Assembly: GCF_017311415.1 (NCBI RefSeq)
Contig: NZ_JAEKIS010000001.1
Coordinates: 186,001-250,000, forward strand
Direction: 5' to 3'
DNA from: Salipiger abyssi
GTDB taxonomy: Bacteria > Pseudomonadota > Alphaproteobacteria > Rhodobacterales > Rhodobacteraceae
Length of the DNA: 64,000 bases
Below are positions 26,901 to 35,916 of the stretch, piece by piece. Position numbers and translations under genes: made by a program. The stretch's first letter is position 1. Each line of letters opens with the position of its first letter. The notes beneath the pieces are model-generated. The model was given only the letters and a program-made list of their open reading frames with translations. It searched no databases and had not been told where the DNA came from.

Positions 26901-28442
26901 TCACGCGGCGCCGAAACCGCCCCCGCCCGAGGTTTCCATCTCGACCCGGTCGCCCTGGGTCAGCGTCCAGTGCTTGGCCGGATCCACCGGTTCGCCATTG
27001 AGTTTCAGCGAACCTATCTTTCCCTCGCCGCCGCCATGCAGCCCCGGCGGCGCAGATTTGATCCGGGTCATCAGGAAGGACACGGTCGCGGGGGTCTCGC
27101 CGCAGAACTCGAAGGCCAGCGCGAGCCCGTCGCCGCCGCGATGCCTACCCTCGCCGCCGCTCTCTCGCCGCACCTTTCGGTGCAGAATGCGGATCGGCGC
27201 CTCGTTCTCCATAACCTCGATAGGCGTGTTGCCCAGATTGGCAGGAAAACTCAGCGTCGACTGACCGGGCCGCGAGGCGGTCGCCCCCTGCCCGGCATTG
27301 AGGAAGTTCACCGCCGCATATCGCCGCCCCTCCGTTTCGCCCGAGATGGTGAAAGACGAGTTGGCAGAGCCGGGCGCCATGACCTTGTCGGGCAGCACAT
27401 CCGCGAGCGCGCCCATGAAGGCCACGGGCAAAAGATGACCGATCATGCCGCGCGCGCCGCTGGCGGCGGGGTATTTCGGGTTGAGGATCGTGCCCTCGGG
27501 CGCCGAGGTCGAGACCGGCTGAAAGCTGCCCTCGTTGTTGGGCGTGCCCGGCGACAAGAGCGCCTTCACCCCGAAGGCGGTGTAGGAGAAGGTATAGATC
27601 GGCACCACGTTGACCGAGCGCGGGAGCTGTGCCGAGGAACCGGTGTAGTCGATATGCACCGCATCGCCGCGCACCTGAACGTTGTTCTGAATGACGATCC
27701 GCTCCTCGAACCCGTCATGTTCCAGCCGGTAGGGGTAATCCCCATCCGGCAGATCGCGGATCGCGGCGCGCATCGCCGCCTCGGAGCGCGTGCGGATCTC
27801 GTGGCCGAGGGCGTCAAGCGGAATGCCCGCCTCGTCCAGCAGGTCGCGCAGCCGGGTTTCGAGCATGCGGCAGGCGGCGACCTCGCCCCAGACATCGCCC
27901 ATCGTCTGCTCCGGCACGCGCACATTCTGCCGGATCATCGCAACCAGCGTCTCGTTCACCTCACCCGCCGAGACGAGCTTGAGGAACGGGATTTGCAGCC
28001 CCTCCTCGAAGATTTCGCGGATGCCGCTGTTGCGCAGCTGGCCGCCGATATCGGGCATGTGGCTGGTGACCGCGGCAAAGGCGATGAGTGCGCCGTCGCG
28101 GAAGATCGGCACCGCGACGGAGATGTCGTGGATATGGCCGGTGCCCTTCCACGGGTCGTTGGTGATCAGCACATCGCCGGGTTTCAGCGTCTCGGGCGGG
28201 AACTTTGCCAGAAAATGCTTCACCGTCGCGGGCAGCGTGCCGATAAAGGACGGGATGCTCATGGAGCTTTGCGCCAGCGAGCGGCCCTGCGCATCTGTCA
28301 GCACCACGGCAAAGTCGTTGGCCTCACGCACCAGCGTCGAGAACGAGGTGCGCACGAAGGCGGCGGCGGCCTCGTCCACCGCGCTCACCAGCCGGGTCCA
28401 GAGGATTTCCAGAGTGACGGGGTCGATATTGGTCTTGCTCAC
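26901..28442 (-). CDS. hyuB: Hydantoinase B/oxoprolinase-family subunit (HyuB)
   Basis: 513-residue B subunit of the HyuA/HyuB family (N-methylhydantoinase, 5-oxoprolinase, acetone/acetophenone carboxylase). It opens with DPVTLEILWTRLVSAVDEAAAAF, the standard HyuB start, and has the GDVLITNDPW and SGGEGRHRGGDG metal-site motifs. The GTG start at 28442 overlaps the HyuA stop (GTGA). The A/B pair hydrolyses a cyclic amide or carboxylates a substrate using ATP. Substrate unknown. Confidence 0.88.
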   Translation of the reverse strand: MSKTNIDPVTLEILWTRLVSAVDEAAAAFVRTSFSTLVREANDFAVVLTDAQGRSLAQSSMSIPSFIGTLPATVKHFLAKFPPETLKPGDVLITNDPWKGTGHIHDISVAVPIFRDGALIAFAAVTSHMPDIGGQLRNSGIREIFEEGLQIPFLKLVSAGEVNETLVAMIRQNVRVPEQTMGDVWGEVAACRMLETRLRDLLDEAGIPLDALGHEIRTRSEAAMRAAIRDLPDGDYPYRLEHDGFEERIVIQNNVQVRGDAVHIDYTGSSAQLPRSVNVVPIYTFSYTAFGVKALLSPGTPNNEGSFQPVSTSAPEGTILNPKYPAASGARGMIGHLLPVAFMGALADVLPDKVMAPGSANSSFTISGETEGRRYAAVNFLNAGQGATASRPGQSTLSFPANLGNTPIEVMENEAPIRILHRKVRRESGGEGRHRGGDGLALAFEFCGETPATVSFLMTRIKSAPPGLHGGGEGKIGSLKLNGEPVDPAKHWTLTQGDRVEMETSGGGGFGAA

Positions 28443-30538
28443 GGCTTCACTCCGAGTTGGGCCTTGATGGTCAGGTCGGGAAGGATCTCGACGCGCGCGT
28501 CACAGGAGACGACGAAGGTCGATTCCCGCTCTTCGATGATGCAGGGACCGGCCAGTACGCTGCCGGCGGGAAGCGCGTAGCGTTCGTAGACGGAAACCTC
28601 CTCATAGCGCTCGCGCTCTGGCACGTAGATCGGGCGGGTCTTGGGCGCGGGCGCCGCACCCTCCTCCACCGCCGACCAGACGAATTCGCGCGCCCGCACC
28701 GAAGAGCTGCCGCTCAGCCGCCAGGTCACCGCCTGTATCGACGCGCTGGGAACGGTGGTACCGTAGAGATCGCGATAGGCCGCTTCGAAACCGTCCTTCA
28801 GCACCGGCGCCAGCTGCGGCCCGATATCGGCATAGGGCACGCGCACGTTCATCGTGCTGCCCTGCCCGGCATAGCGCATCTCGACGGTCAGCTCCCATCC
28901 CAGCGCGTCGGGGTTGGCGCCGGCCTCGGTGAGCTCGCGCACGGCATCCGCATGCAGTCCCGCCAGCACCGAGGCGACCTCGTTCCAGTCGAGCGCATCC
29001 AACAGGCCCGGACGCGACCACGAGCGGTCGGCGCGGGCGGGTGCCGCGAGCAGCCCGAGGCAAGAGCCCGCCCCCGCTGCGATGGGGCAGAGCAGTGTGG
29101 AAATTCCGAGCCGCCGCGCCACCTCGACCGCGTGCACCGGTCCGGCGCCGCCTGTTGCCACCATGGTGAAGCGGCGCGGGTCGTGGCCCTTTTCGGCAAT
29201 ATGCACGCGCGCGGCGGCGGCCATGTTTTCATTCACGATATTGACGATGCCGGCCGCAGTTTCCTGGGCGTTGAGGCCGATACCGCTACCCAGCTCGTCA
29301 AGAGCCTCTTCGGCAAGATTCTTGCGCAGCGCCATCTCTCCGCCAAGGAAATTGCCCGGATCGAGATAGCCGAGCACCAGGTCCGCGTCGGTGACGGCGG
29401 GACGGGAGCCACCACGTCCGTAGCAGACCGGGCCAGGCACCGATCCGGCGCTTTGCGGACCGACCTTGAGCAACCCCAGCGCATCGACGCCCGCAAGGCT
29501 GCCGCCACCCGCACCGATCTCGATCAAGTCGATGGAGGGGATTAGGATCGGCAGGCCGGAGCCCTTCTTGAAGCGCCGCACCCGCGCCGCCTCGAAGGAA
29601 TGGGCGATGTCGGGTGCGCCGTTCACCGCGACGCAGGCCTTGGCGGTGGTGCCGCCCATGTCGAAGGCGAGGACGTAATCCTGTTCCGACAGCAGCCCAG
29701 CGTTCACGGCGCTCAGCACGCCGGCGGCGGGGCCGGATTCAAGCAACAGGATCGGGGTCTCCGCCGCCGCCTCGGCCGAGGTGAAGCCGCCAGAGGACAG
29801 CATGATGCGCAGGCTGCCCGAGATGCCCGCGTCGGCCATGCGCTGCGACAGCATCCCCATGTAGCGCTCGACCAGCGGCTGCACATAGGCATTGGCGGCG
29901 GTGGTCGACATGCGCTCGTACTCGCGCAGCTCGCGGGCCACGCCCGAGGAGATCGACACGCTCATGTCCGGCAGCGCCTCGGCCAGCGCGTCGCGCACGC
30001 GCTCCTCATGGGCGCCGTTCACATGGCCGTGCAGCAGGCAGACCGCCACCGCCTCCACCCCGTGCGCCTTGAGCTCTTCGGCCAGCGCCGCCAGTTCGGC
30101 CTCGTCGATGGGGGTGAGCGGGGTGCCCTTGGCGTCAAGCCGCTCGGTCAGCTCGAAGCGGTTCTCGTCCGGGACCAGCGGCTCGGGCAGTTCGAGGTCG
30201 AGATCGTAGAGGTCGTAGCGGATCTCGCGACGGATATCGAGCGTGTCGCGGGTGCCCGCCGTGGCGATCAGCGCGGTGGGCACGCCTTTGCGTTCGATCA
30301 GCGTATTGGTGACAAGCGTCGTGCCATGCACCACTTCGCGTACCTGCGCCGCCGTATCGCCGCCGCCGACCTTCGCGAGAAGCTGCGCCACGACGCTCGA
30401 GACGCCCTCGCCGGGATCGTCCGGGGTGGTCAGGCACTTTCCGACCCAGATGCGCCCGGTGGCCTCGTCCTCGGCGATGCCGTCCGTAAAGGTTCCGCCG
30501 ATGTCTACGGCGATCTTGAGATCGATGGGGTGAGACAT
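28439..30538 (-). CDS. hyuA: Hydantoinase A/oxoprolinase-family subunit (HyuA)
   Basis: 699-residue ATP-binding A subunit. The phosphate-1 motif DIGGTFTDGIAED starts at about residue 11, GGTTAKACV is the phosphate-2 motif near residue 297, and MVATGGAGPVHAVEVARRLG is the adenosine motif. Acts with HyuB. Full length for the family; ATG 30538. Upstream on the same strand, 40 bp away, ends the TRAP permease gene, so import and breakdown are probably one transcript. Confidence 0.9.
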   Translation of the reverse strand: MSHPIDLKIAVDIGGTFTDGIAEDEATGRIWVGKCLTTPDDPGEGVSSVVAQLLAKVGGGDTAAQVREVVHGTTLVTNTLIERKGVPTALIATAGTRDTLDIRREIRYDLYDLDLELPEPLVPDENRFELTERLDAKGTPLTPIDEAELAALAEELKAHGVEAVAVCLLHGHVNGAHEERVRDALAEALPDMSVSISSGVARELREYERMSTTAANAYVQPLVERYMGMLSQRMADAGISGSLRIMLSSGGFTSAEAAAETPILLLESGPAAGVLSAVNAGLLSEQDYVLAFDMGGTTAKACVAVNGAPDIAHSFEAARVRRFKKGSGLPILIPSIDLIEIGAGGGSLAGVDALGLLKVGPQSAGSVPGPVCYGRGGSRPAVTDADLVLGYLDPGNFLGGEMALRKNLAEEALDELGSGIGLNAQETAAGIVNIVNENMAAAARVHIAEKGHDPRRFTMVATGGAGPVHAVEVARRLGISTLLCPIAAGAGSCLGLLAAPARADRSWSRPGLLDALDWNEVASVLAGLHADAVRELTEAGANPDALGWELTVEMRYAGQGSTMNVRVPYADIGPQLAPVLKDGFEAAYRDLYGTTVPSASIQAVTWRLSGSSSVRAREFVWSAVEEGAAPAPKTRPIYVPERERYEEVSVYERYALPAGSVLAGPCIIEERESTFVVSCDARVEILPDLTIKAQLGVKP

Positions 30539-30577
30539 GAGTTCTTCAACCTCGCTTGGTAGTTCCGCGCTTACGCG

Positions 30578-32518
30578 TCAGCTTTCGGAGGTCGCCGCGC
30601 TGGCGCGGCGGCTCCGCAGATAGAGAAAGACCATCAGGGCGGCGCCGATGGCCGCGCCGATGTATCCGGTGGTGATTTCGGGTATGAACAGGCAGAAGCC
30701 CGAGACCAGCAGCATACCCGCCCGTTCGGGCCAGCCCAGCCGCCCGCAAAACCAGCCTTCGGAGCCGAAGACCCAGGCGGCAATGCCAAAGCCCGTCAGA
30801 AGCACCGATTCCGCCAGGCCCAGCGACGTCCAGTCGATCAGCAGCAGCTCGGGATGCATGACCAGCGCAAAGGGGATCACCAGCGCGGGCATGCCCATGC
30901 GCAGCGCCGCAAGCGCGATGGCGGTCGGCTTGGCGCCGGCGATGCCTGCCGCCGTGAAGCAGGCGATGGCCACGGGCGGTGTGATATTGGACATGACGCC
31001 GAACCAGAACACGAAGAAATGCGCCGCCAGCGGCTGGGCGCCCAGCGCCACCAGCGCCGGGGCCACGGTTACGGCGACGACGATATAGATCGCAGTGGCG
31101 GGCAACGCACAGCTCAGCAGGATTGCAGCCAGCGCCGTGAGCAGCAGCGCCACCACGAGATAGCCGCCCGAGAACAGGTCGATATAGGAGGTGAATACCT
31201 GCGCCGCGCCGGTGATTGTGACGACGACCACGATCAGCCCGGCGACGAGACAGGCGACGGCGACGGGCACCGTGGCGATGGCACCGGCAACCAGCGCCTC
31301 GAGAAAGCGGGCGGGACTGAGCCATGTCGCCCGGCGCAGAAAGCTAACCGCGATGATCGCGACGATGCCCGTCATAGCGGACCAGATCGGCGTCTTGCCG
31401 TCGAGCAGCATATAGAGCAGCACCAGCACCGGCAGCAGCAGATAGCCGCGCGACAGAAGCACCGATTTCAGCGAAACCATTTCGCTCTCGTCGACGCCGC
31501 CGATATTGTTGCGCAGCGCCGAGACATGCACCACGAGGATCAGCCCGCCGAAATAGAGCAGCGCCGGAACGATCCCCGAGAGCACCACCAGATAATAAGG
31601 CATGCCGACGAAATCGGCGAGCAGGAAGGCGGCGGCGCCCATGACCGGGGGCATGATCAGCCCGCCGGTGGAGGCGATGGCTTCGACGGCGCCGGCGACA
31701 TGGGCCGGAAAGCCCGCGCGTTTCATCAGCGGGATGGTGATCGTGCCGGTGGTCGCCACATTGGCCGAGGCGGTGCCGCTGATCATCCCGGTCAGCGCAC
31801 TGGAGGCCACGGCCACCTTCGCCGGGCCTCCTGTGGCGCGGCCCGAGATTGCCAGCCCGATATCGGTGAGCGCGCCGGAGGCTCCCACCGCTGTCAGGAA
31901 AGCTCCGAAGAGGACGAAGAGCGCGATATAGGTCTGGGCGATCTGGAAAACGCTGCCGAATAGCCCTTCGTCGACCATATAGATCCTGAGCAGCAGACGT
32001 TCCGGGCGGATGCCGAAATGCGCCAGCGGTCCGGGCATCGACTGGCCGTAGATCGCGTAGAGCAGAAAGATCACCGCGAGGGCCGGCATCCAGATGCCCA
32101 GCACGCGACGCCCTGCTTCGAGTGTCACGACGACGGCGGCCAGAGCAAAGGCCATATCGGTTCGCGACATGCGCATCGTGCCGGAAATAAAGTCATGATA
32201 GACCACGTAGATATACAGGCCGCAGGCGACGCCGGTGACGGCGAGCCCCCAGTCGAGCACCGTAGGGCGGTCGCGCCGCGACCGGTCGCTGGCGGGAAAG
32301 CAAAGAAAGACGATGGCCAGCAGCATCGCGGCAAAGATGCCGGAACGGCGCATGATGTCGAGCAGCAGCCAGCTGTTGATAGAGAACACGAACAGCGACA
32401 TCCCGGCACAAAGCGCGATGACGGTGATCGCGGGCAGACCGGAGAGCTTTCGCGCGCTCGATGTGCCAGCCGAGAATTCGGCTTTCTGGATCAGATTGAA
32501 GAGGCGGTCTGTTGGCAC
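30578..32518 (-). CDS. TRAP transporter fused permease (TAXI type)
   Basis: 646-residue polytopic protein in which the DctQ-like four-helix part (first 170 or so residues) is fused to the DctM-like part. Landmarks of TAXI-type permeases: AVGASGALTDIGLAISGRATGG, MISGTASANVATTGTITIPLMKR and STGGLIMPPVMGAAAFLLADF. GTG at 32518 is the earliest usable start. It works with the TAXI receptor encoded just upstream (98-bp gap containing a strong hairpin). Confidence 0.9.
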   Translation of the reverse strand: MPTDRLFNLIQKAEFSAGTSSARKLSGLPAITVIALCAGMSLFVFSINSWLLLDIMRRSGIFAAMLLAIVFLCFPASDRSRRDRPTVLDWGLAVTGVACGLYIYVVYHDFISGTMRMSRTDMAFALAAVVVTLEAGRRVLGIWMPALAVIFLLYAIYGQSMPGPLAHFGIRPERLLLRIYMVDEGLFGSVFQIAQTYIALFVLFGAFLTAVGASGALTDIGLAISGRATGGPAKVAVASSALTGMISGTASANVATTGTITIPLMKRAGFPAHVAGAVEAIASTGGLIMPPVMGAAAFLLADFVGMPYYLVVLSGIVPALLYFGGLILVVHVSALRNNIGGVDESEMVSLKSVLLSRGYLLLPVLVLLYMLLDGKTPIWSAMTGIVAIIAVSFLRRATWLSPARFLEALVAGAIATVPVAVACLVAGLIVVVVTITGAAQVFTSYIDLFSGGYLVVALLLTALAAILLSCALPATAIYIVVAVTVAPALVALGAQPLAAHFFVFWFGVMSNITPPVAIACFTAAGIAGAKPTAIALAALRMGMPALVIPFALVMHPELLLIDWTSLGLAESVLLTGFGIAAWVFGSEGWFCGRLGWPERAGMLLVSGFCLFIPEITTGYIGAAIGAALMVFLYLRSRRASAATSES

Positions 32519-32578
32519 GTTTCAGGACTTTCGCGAAGGAACAGGTCGAACTGCGGCCGCCGGAAGATGGCGGCGGGA

Positions 32579-32603
32579 CTGCGCCGGGACAGGCCCGGCG
32601 CAG
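32579..32603 (-). promoter_or_regulatory. Intercistronic hairpin between TAXI receptor and permease
   Basis: CTGCGCCGGG and CCCGGCGCAG form a perfect 10-bp stem with a 5-base loop directly after the receptor gene. No T-run follows. Such structures in transporter operons shield the upstream message from 3' decay so that the receptor is made in excess over the permease; that role is inferred. Confidence 0.55.
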
Positions 32604-32616
32604 CCAACTTGCCGGA

Positions 32617-33570
32617 TCAGTCCGCGCCGAAGAAAGCGGCGGCGGCCGGGAGTTTCTTTACGTCGAGCTGCCCGAATGCCTTGGCGTTGCGCTCGAAGGT
32701 GACCGAGTTGTAGATGGCGTGCATGCCGCCCAGCTCTTCGAGATTGCCATACATCGTCTCGAGGATCTCGGTCGCGGTCGCCTCTGGGAAGTCTTCGGGA
32801 ACCATGAGCAGCGCCATGTGGGCCGTGGTGTCGAGCGCCGCGTCCTGACCCGGGTAGGTGCCGGCGGGCACTTCGAAGGGGATCTTCCAGCTGATATTCT
32901 CAAGCACCTTGGATTGTTCCTCGGGGGTCATCCCGTAGATGCTGAACTTGTCGCCAGCGACGGTTACCGCCTCGGTCACAGAGGTGGCGGGGATGCCGGC
33001 GGAGACCAGCGTCGCGTCGATGATACCGTTTTGCAGCGCCGCGATGGCCTCGGACTGGCCGAGATATTCCACCTGGATATCGTCGAGCGTCAACCCGGTG
33101 GAGGCAAGCACCGCCTGGGTCGAGAGCAGCGTGCCGCTGCCGGGACGACCCGCGGCGATGCGCTTGCCCTCGAGATCGGCGAGGCTTTCGATGCCGGAAT
33201 CGTTGGCGACGAGGATGTGATCGACGCTGGAAAACAGCGGCGTCAGCATCGCCATGCCCTCGAAGCCGTCGCCCTCGAACGGGCCCTTTCCGGCAATCGC
33301 GTTCTGCGCCACGTCGATCTGAACGAAGGCCATGTTGACCTCGCCGTTGCGCAGCAGCGACACGTTCTCGACCGAGCCAGCCGACGAGATCGCCGAGGCG
33401 CGCATCTCGGTCTTGTCGCCGATCAGGTTGGTCAGCGCGATGCCCGCCGGGTAGAAGGTGCCGCCGCTGGTCGCGGTGGCAAGGTTGATAAACTTCACCT
33501 CCTGCGCCCCAGATGGAGCGGCAAGGTTCAGTGCTGCGGCCGCGGCCAAAAACAGGGTTTTCAGTTTCAT
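32617..33570 (-). CDS. TAXI-family TRAP substrate-binding protein
   Basis: 317-residue periplasmic receptor. Sec signal of about 22 residues ending APSGAQ-E, then the TAXI-family FINLATATSGGTFYPAGIAL ligand loop. AGSVENVSLLRNGEVNMAFVQ and GRIAAGRP-type stretches (KRIAAGRPGSGTLL) are typical. GAGGA is 5 nt from the ATG. TAXI receptors commonly bind small dicarboxylates or 2-oxoacids. Confidence 0.9.
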   Translation of the reverse strand: MKLKTLFLAAAAALNLAAPSGAQEVKFINLATATSGGTFYPAGIALTNLIGDKTEMRASAISSAGSVENVSLLRNGEVNMAFVQIDVAQNAIAGKGPFEGDGFEGMAMLTPLFSSVDHILVANDSGIESLADLEGKRIAAGRPGSGTLLSTQAVLASTGLTLDDIQVEYLGQSEAIAALQNGIIDATLVSAGIPATSVTEAVTVAGDKFSIYGMTPEEQSKVLENISWKIPFEVPAGTYPGQDAALDTTAHMALLMVPEDFPEATATEILETMYGNLEELGGMHAIYNSVTFERNAKAFGQLDVKKLPAAAAFFGAD

Positions 33571-33656
33571 GATGTCCTCACTGTTGTCAGGGTCCGGTTC
33601 ATTTTTTGTTGTATTCCCCGCCGATCTGCCCGGATTCCGTCGGCGGATGGTATCCG

Positions 33657-34241
33657 TTACGCCGTCATCGCCTCCGAGAAGGTGATCCGGATTTTCGCCG
33701 GGTCGCGGTCGGTGGTGCCAACCGCCTTGGCGGCATCCGTGGGAACCCCGATCAACGAGGGCCCGCTACGCGCAAGGGCCGCGGCATAGAGCCGGTCGAA
33801 ATCCGCCGCGCCTTCGGCCCAGTGGCTTTCGGTCAGCCCGGAAGAGCGGGCGATCCCGATCAGGTCGGCGCCGCTTGCCGTTGCGGTCTTCTGGCCGCCG
33901 GTGATCTGGTACATGGCGTTGTCGAAGACGATCATGGTCAGGTTCGCGGGCGCGCAGATCGCGATGGTCGACAGGCAGCCGAGCTGCATCAGCAGCGATC
34001 CATCGCCTTCGAGTGCCACAACCTTGCGCTCGGGTTGGGCCAGCGCAACGCCCAGGGCGATAGGAAAGGCCAGCCCCATGCTGCCAAGCATATAGAAATT
34101 CGCCGGGCGCGGCCCCGAGGCCCAAAGGTCGAAATTGGTATTGCCGATGCCACCGATCACCGCGTCGCGGTCGTCGAGCGCGGCAACGGCGCGGCAGATG
34201 GTTTCGTGTCGGTTGAGCAGTGTCTCGTTCATCATGGTCAT
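33657..34241 (-). CDS. ThDP-dependent 2-oxoacid decarboxylase, PP-domain subunit (ComE-like)
   Basis: 194-residue subunit like the C-terminal half of sulfopyruvate/phosphonopyruvate decarboxylase. The ThDP-diphosphate/Mg motif is GDGSLLMQ...FDNAMY (about 78-107), with GSMGLAFPIALGVALAQP before it as in ComE and phosphonopyruvate decarboxylase. Overlaps the partner subunit stop by ATGA. Candidate substrates: sulfopyruvate, phosphonopyruvate or another 3-substituted 2-oxoacid. Confidence 0.83.
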   Translation of the reverse strand: MTMMNETLLNRHETICRAVAALDDRDAVIGGIGNTNFDLWASGPRPANFYMLGSMGLAFPIALGVALAQPERKVVALEGDGSLLMQLGCLSTIAICAPANLTMIVFDNAMYQITGGQKTATASGADLIGIARSSGLTESHWAEGAADFDRLYAAALARSGPSLIGVPTDAAKAVGTTDRDPAKIRITFSEAMTA

Positions 34242-34783
34242 TTCTTCGCGGACTTGCCGCCGGTCAGCAACGGCGAGAGGATGAGCGCGGTGGGCGTGCG
34301 GGTCTGGAGCGCCTGATCAAAGGTGCGCTCGGTGACAAAATCCATTTCCTCGGCACGGGTAAGGGTGACATGGTCGACGCCGGAAGCGTCCAGGATCGGA
34401 CGCATCGTCTTGGCGACCTGAAGCTGCACGCGGTTGAACTCGCCCAGCACACCGCGTTCTGAAATCACCATGAGCACAGGCACCTGGTAGGGCACCGGAA
34501 GCGAGGCGATCACATTGGCCAGCGTCGCAAGCCCGCTGGTCTGCATCAGCACCACCGAGTTGCGGCCTGCGAGGATCGACCCTGTGGAGATGCCGATGGC
34601 CTCCTCCTCGCGGGCGCAGACCACGACCTCGAAGAACGGATCCGCCTCGACCGCCTCGATCAGCGGACGCAGGACGGTGTCCGGAACATAGGTCACAAGC
34701 TGCACATCGCAGAGCTTGAGTTTTGCGATCAGGGTTTCGTGCCAGGCCATTGCCCCGCTCCCCTTGCCGCCGGAATCCAGCAT
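34238..34783 (-). CDS. ThDP-dependent 2-oxoacid decarboxylase, PYR-domain subunit (ComD-like)
   Basis: 181-residue partner carrying the ThDP-activating Glu in AREEEAIGISTG and the MQTSGLATLANVIASLPVPYQVP block of ComD proteins. ATG 34783 is chosen because AGGAGG lies 7 nt upstream; a further in-frame start would put that ribosome site inside the gene. First gene of the minus-strand operon (ComD-ComE-TAXI-TRAP-HyuA-HyuB-membrane protein), divergent from the GntR gene. Confidence 0.83.
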   Translation of the reverse strand: MLDSGGKGSGAMAWHETLIAKLKLCDVQLVTYVPDTVLRPLIEAVEADPFFEVVVCAREEEAIGISTGSILAGRNSVVLMQTSGLATLANVIASLPVPYQVPVLMVISERGVLGEFNRVQLQVAKTMRPILDASGVDHVTLTRAEEMDFVTERTFDQALQTRTPTALILSPLLTGGKSAKK

Positions 34784-34864
34784 TGTCGTTCCTCCTGCAC
34801 GGGGCTCTGCCGCGCTCGTCAAAGTGTCGTCTCTCCAACGCTAGACAGCCGCCACCGGCAAAAT

Positions 34865-34892
34865 CAACAAAATTGTTGTCAATTTAGACAAC
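34865..34892. promoter_or_regulatory. Double palindromic operator in the ComD/GntR divergent region
   Basis: CAACAA-AA-TTGTTG (34865-34878) overlaps GTTGTC-AATTTA-GACAAC (34875-34892). The block is AT-rich and lies 80 bp from the ComD-like start. GTTGTC/GACAAC arms suit a GntR/FCD dimer, so the adjacent regulator is the likely binder. The stretch 34784-35123 holds no gene and is the control region for both directions. Confidence 0.55.
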
Positions 34893-35123
34893 TTTTATGA
34901 TAACGATCTCCAAGTGACTGAAATCGCGGCTCGCAGAGGTCGCTCATCAACATGAACAGCGGCATTGCGTCGTCAGAACTTCTGGAAAAGGCCGCAGATT
35001 TGCGCAACGGACTTGAGTGCTATAGGCGAACCGGGAACACTGGCATCATTCTGTGCGGGTGTATTGCCGGAAAATCGGCCGCCGGGGCGATGGGCCGCTT
35101 TCCGACGCGGCCGGTAAGGAGAA

Positions 35124-35798
35124 ATGCGAGTGGACGCAAAGAAGAAGGCCGAGAAACTGGATGCGGCGTCGTTTATTCGCGATGCGATCACCCGCGGAGA
35201 CTATCAGCCGAACGAACGCCTGATCGAAAACGACCTGAGCAAGCGCATCGGCGTGAACCGCAGCCTGATCCGCGTCGCGCTGGCCCGGCTCGAACAGGAA
35301 GGCCTAGTCGTGATCGAGCCGAACCGGGGCGCCCGCGTGCGGCTGATCTCGGACCGCGAGGCGATCGAGATCGTCGAAACCCGGTGCGCGCTCGAACTGC
35401 TCATTGTCCGCTATGCCGCCGAACGTGCCACCGAGGAGGACAAAGAAGAGCTGCGCCGGATCGTCGGGGAGATGGAAGCGCTGTTCCTCTCGGACGATCT
35501 TATCCGCTACTCGCGCACCAACGGTCTATTCCACCGCAAGCTGCACGAGATCGCGCAGCACGAGACAGCAACCAAGATGCTGGGCATGCTGCGTTCGCAG
35601 ATGGTGCGGTTCCAGTACCGGGCCATACTTGTACCCGACCGCGCGCGCAAATCCCTCGCCGAACACAAGGCGGTCTTTGCCGCCGTCGAGGCCAACAGCC
35701 CCGACCGGGCCGAGCACGCCATGCGCCGGCACCTGAAGGGCGTGATCGATGGCATCCGCGATGCCATCGCAGCCAGCCAGGCCATGGCCGACGTCTGA
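35124..35798 (+). CDS. GntR-family transcriptional regulator (FCD subfamily)
   Basis: 224-residue regulator. Winged HTH at about 12-75 (DLSKRIGVNRSLIRVALARLEQEGLV is the recognition region), FCD domain at 85-215 with the helix ETRCALELLIVRYAAE and the metal-type His residues in GLFHRKLHEIA and RRHLKG. Expected to control the divergent ComDE operon and perhaps the ALDH gene behind it, although a very strong terminator separates the latter. Confidence 0.87.
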   Translation: MRVDAKKKAEKLDAASFIRDAITRGDYQPNERLIENDLSKRIGVNRSLIRVALARLEQEGLVVIEPNRGARVRLISDREAIEIVETRCALELLIVRYAAERATEEDKEELRRIVGEMEALFLSDDLIRYSRTNGLFHRKLHEIAQHETATKMLGMLRSQMVRFQYRAILVPDRARKSLAEHKAVFAAVEANSPDRAEHAMRRHLKGVIDGIRDAIAASQAMADV

Positions 35799-35831
35799 CA
35801 ACGAGGGCAGACGCCCTTATCCGAACACTTG

Positions 35832-35890
35832 AAGCAGGCGTGGCCCGCCGCGCCCTCATCTCGAGGGGCGGCGGGCCACGCCTGCTTTTC
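35832..35890 (+). terminator. Strong intrinsic terminator after the GntR gene
   Basis: A perfect 20-bp stem (AAGCAGGCGTGGCCCGCCGC at 35832-35851 with 35868-35887) and a 16-base loop, followed by TTTTCCGTTT. It lies 33 bp after the GntR stop and only 30 bp before the ALDH start. Confidence 0.85.
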
Positions 35891-35916
35891 CGTTTCCAAA
35901 CAACCCGGAGATTCCC

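Noticed and set aside
28457-29545. Long plus-strand open frame opposite HyuA
   Set aside because: High GC at third positions keeps antisense frames open; the product is low-complexity, rich in Arg, Gly and His, and the opposite strand encodes a full HyuA.
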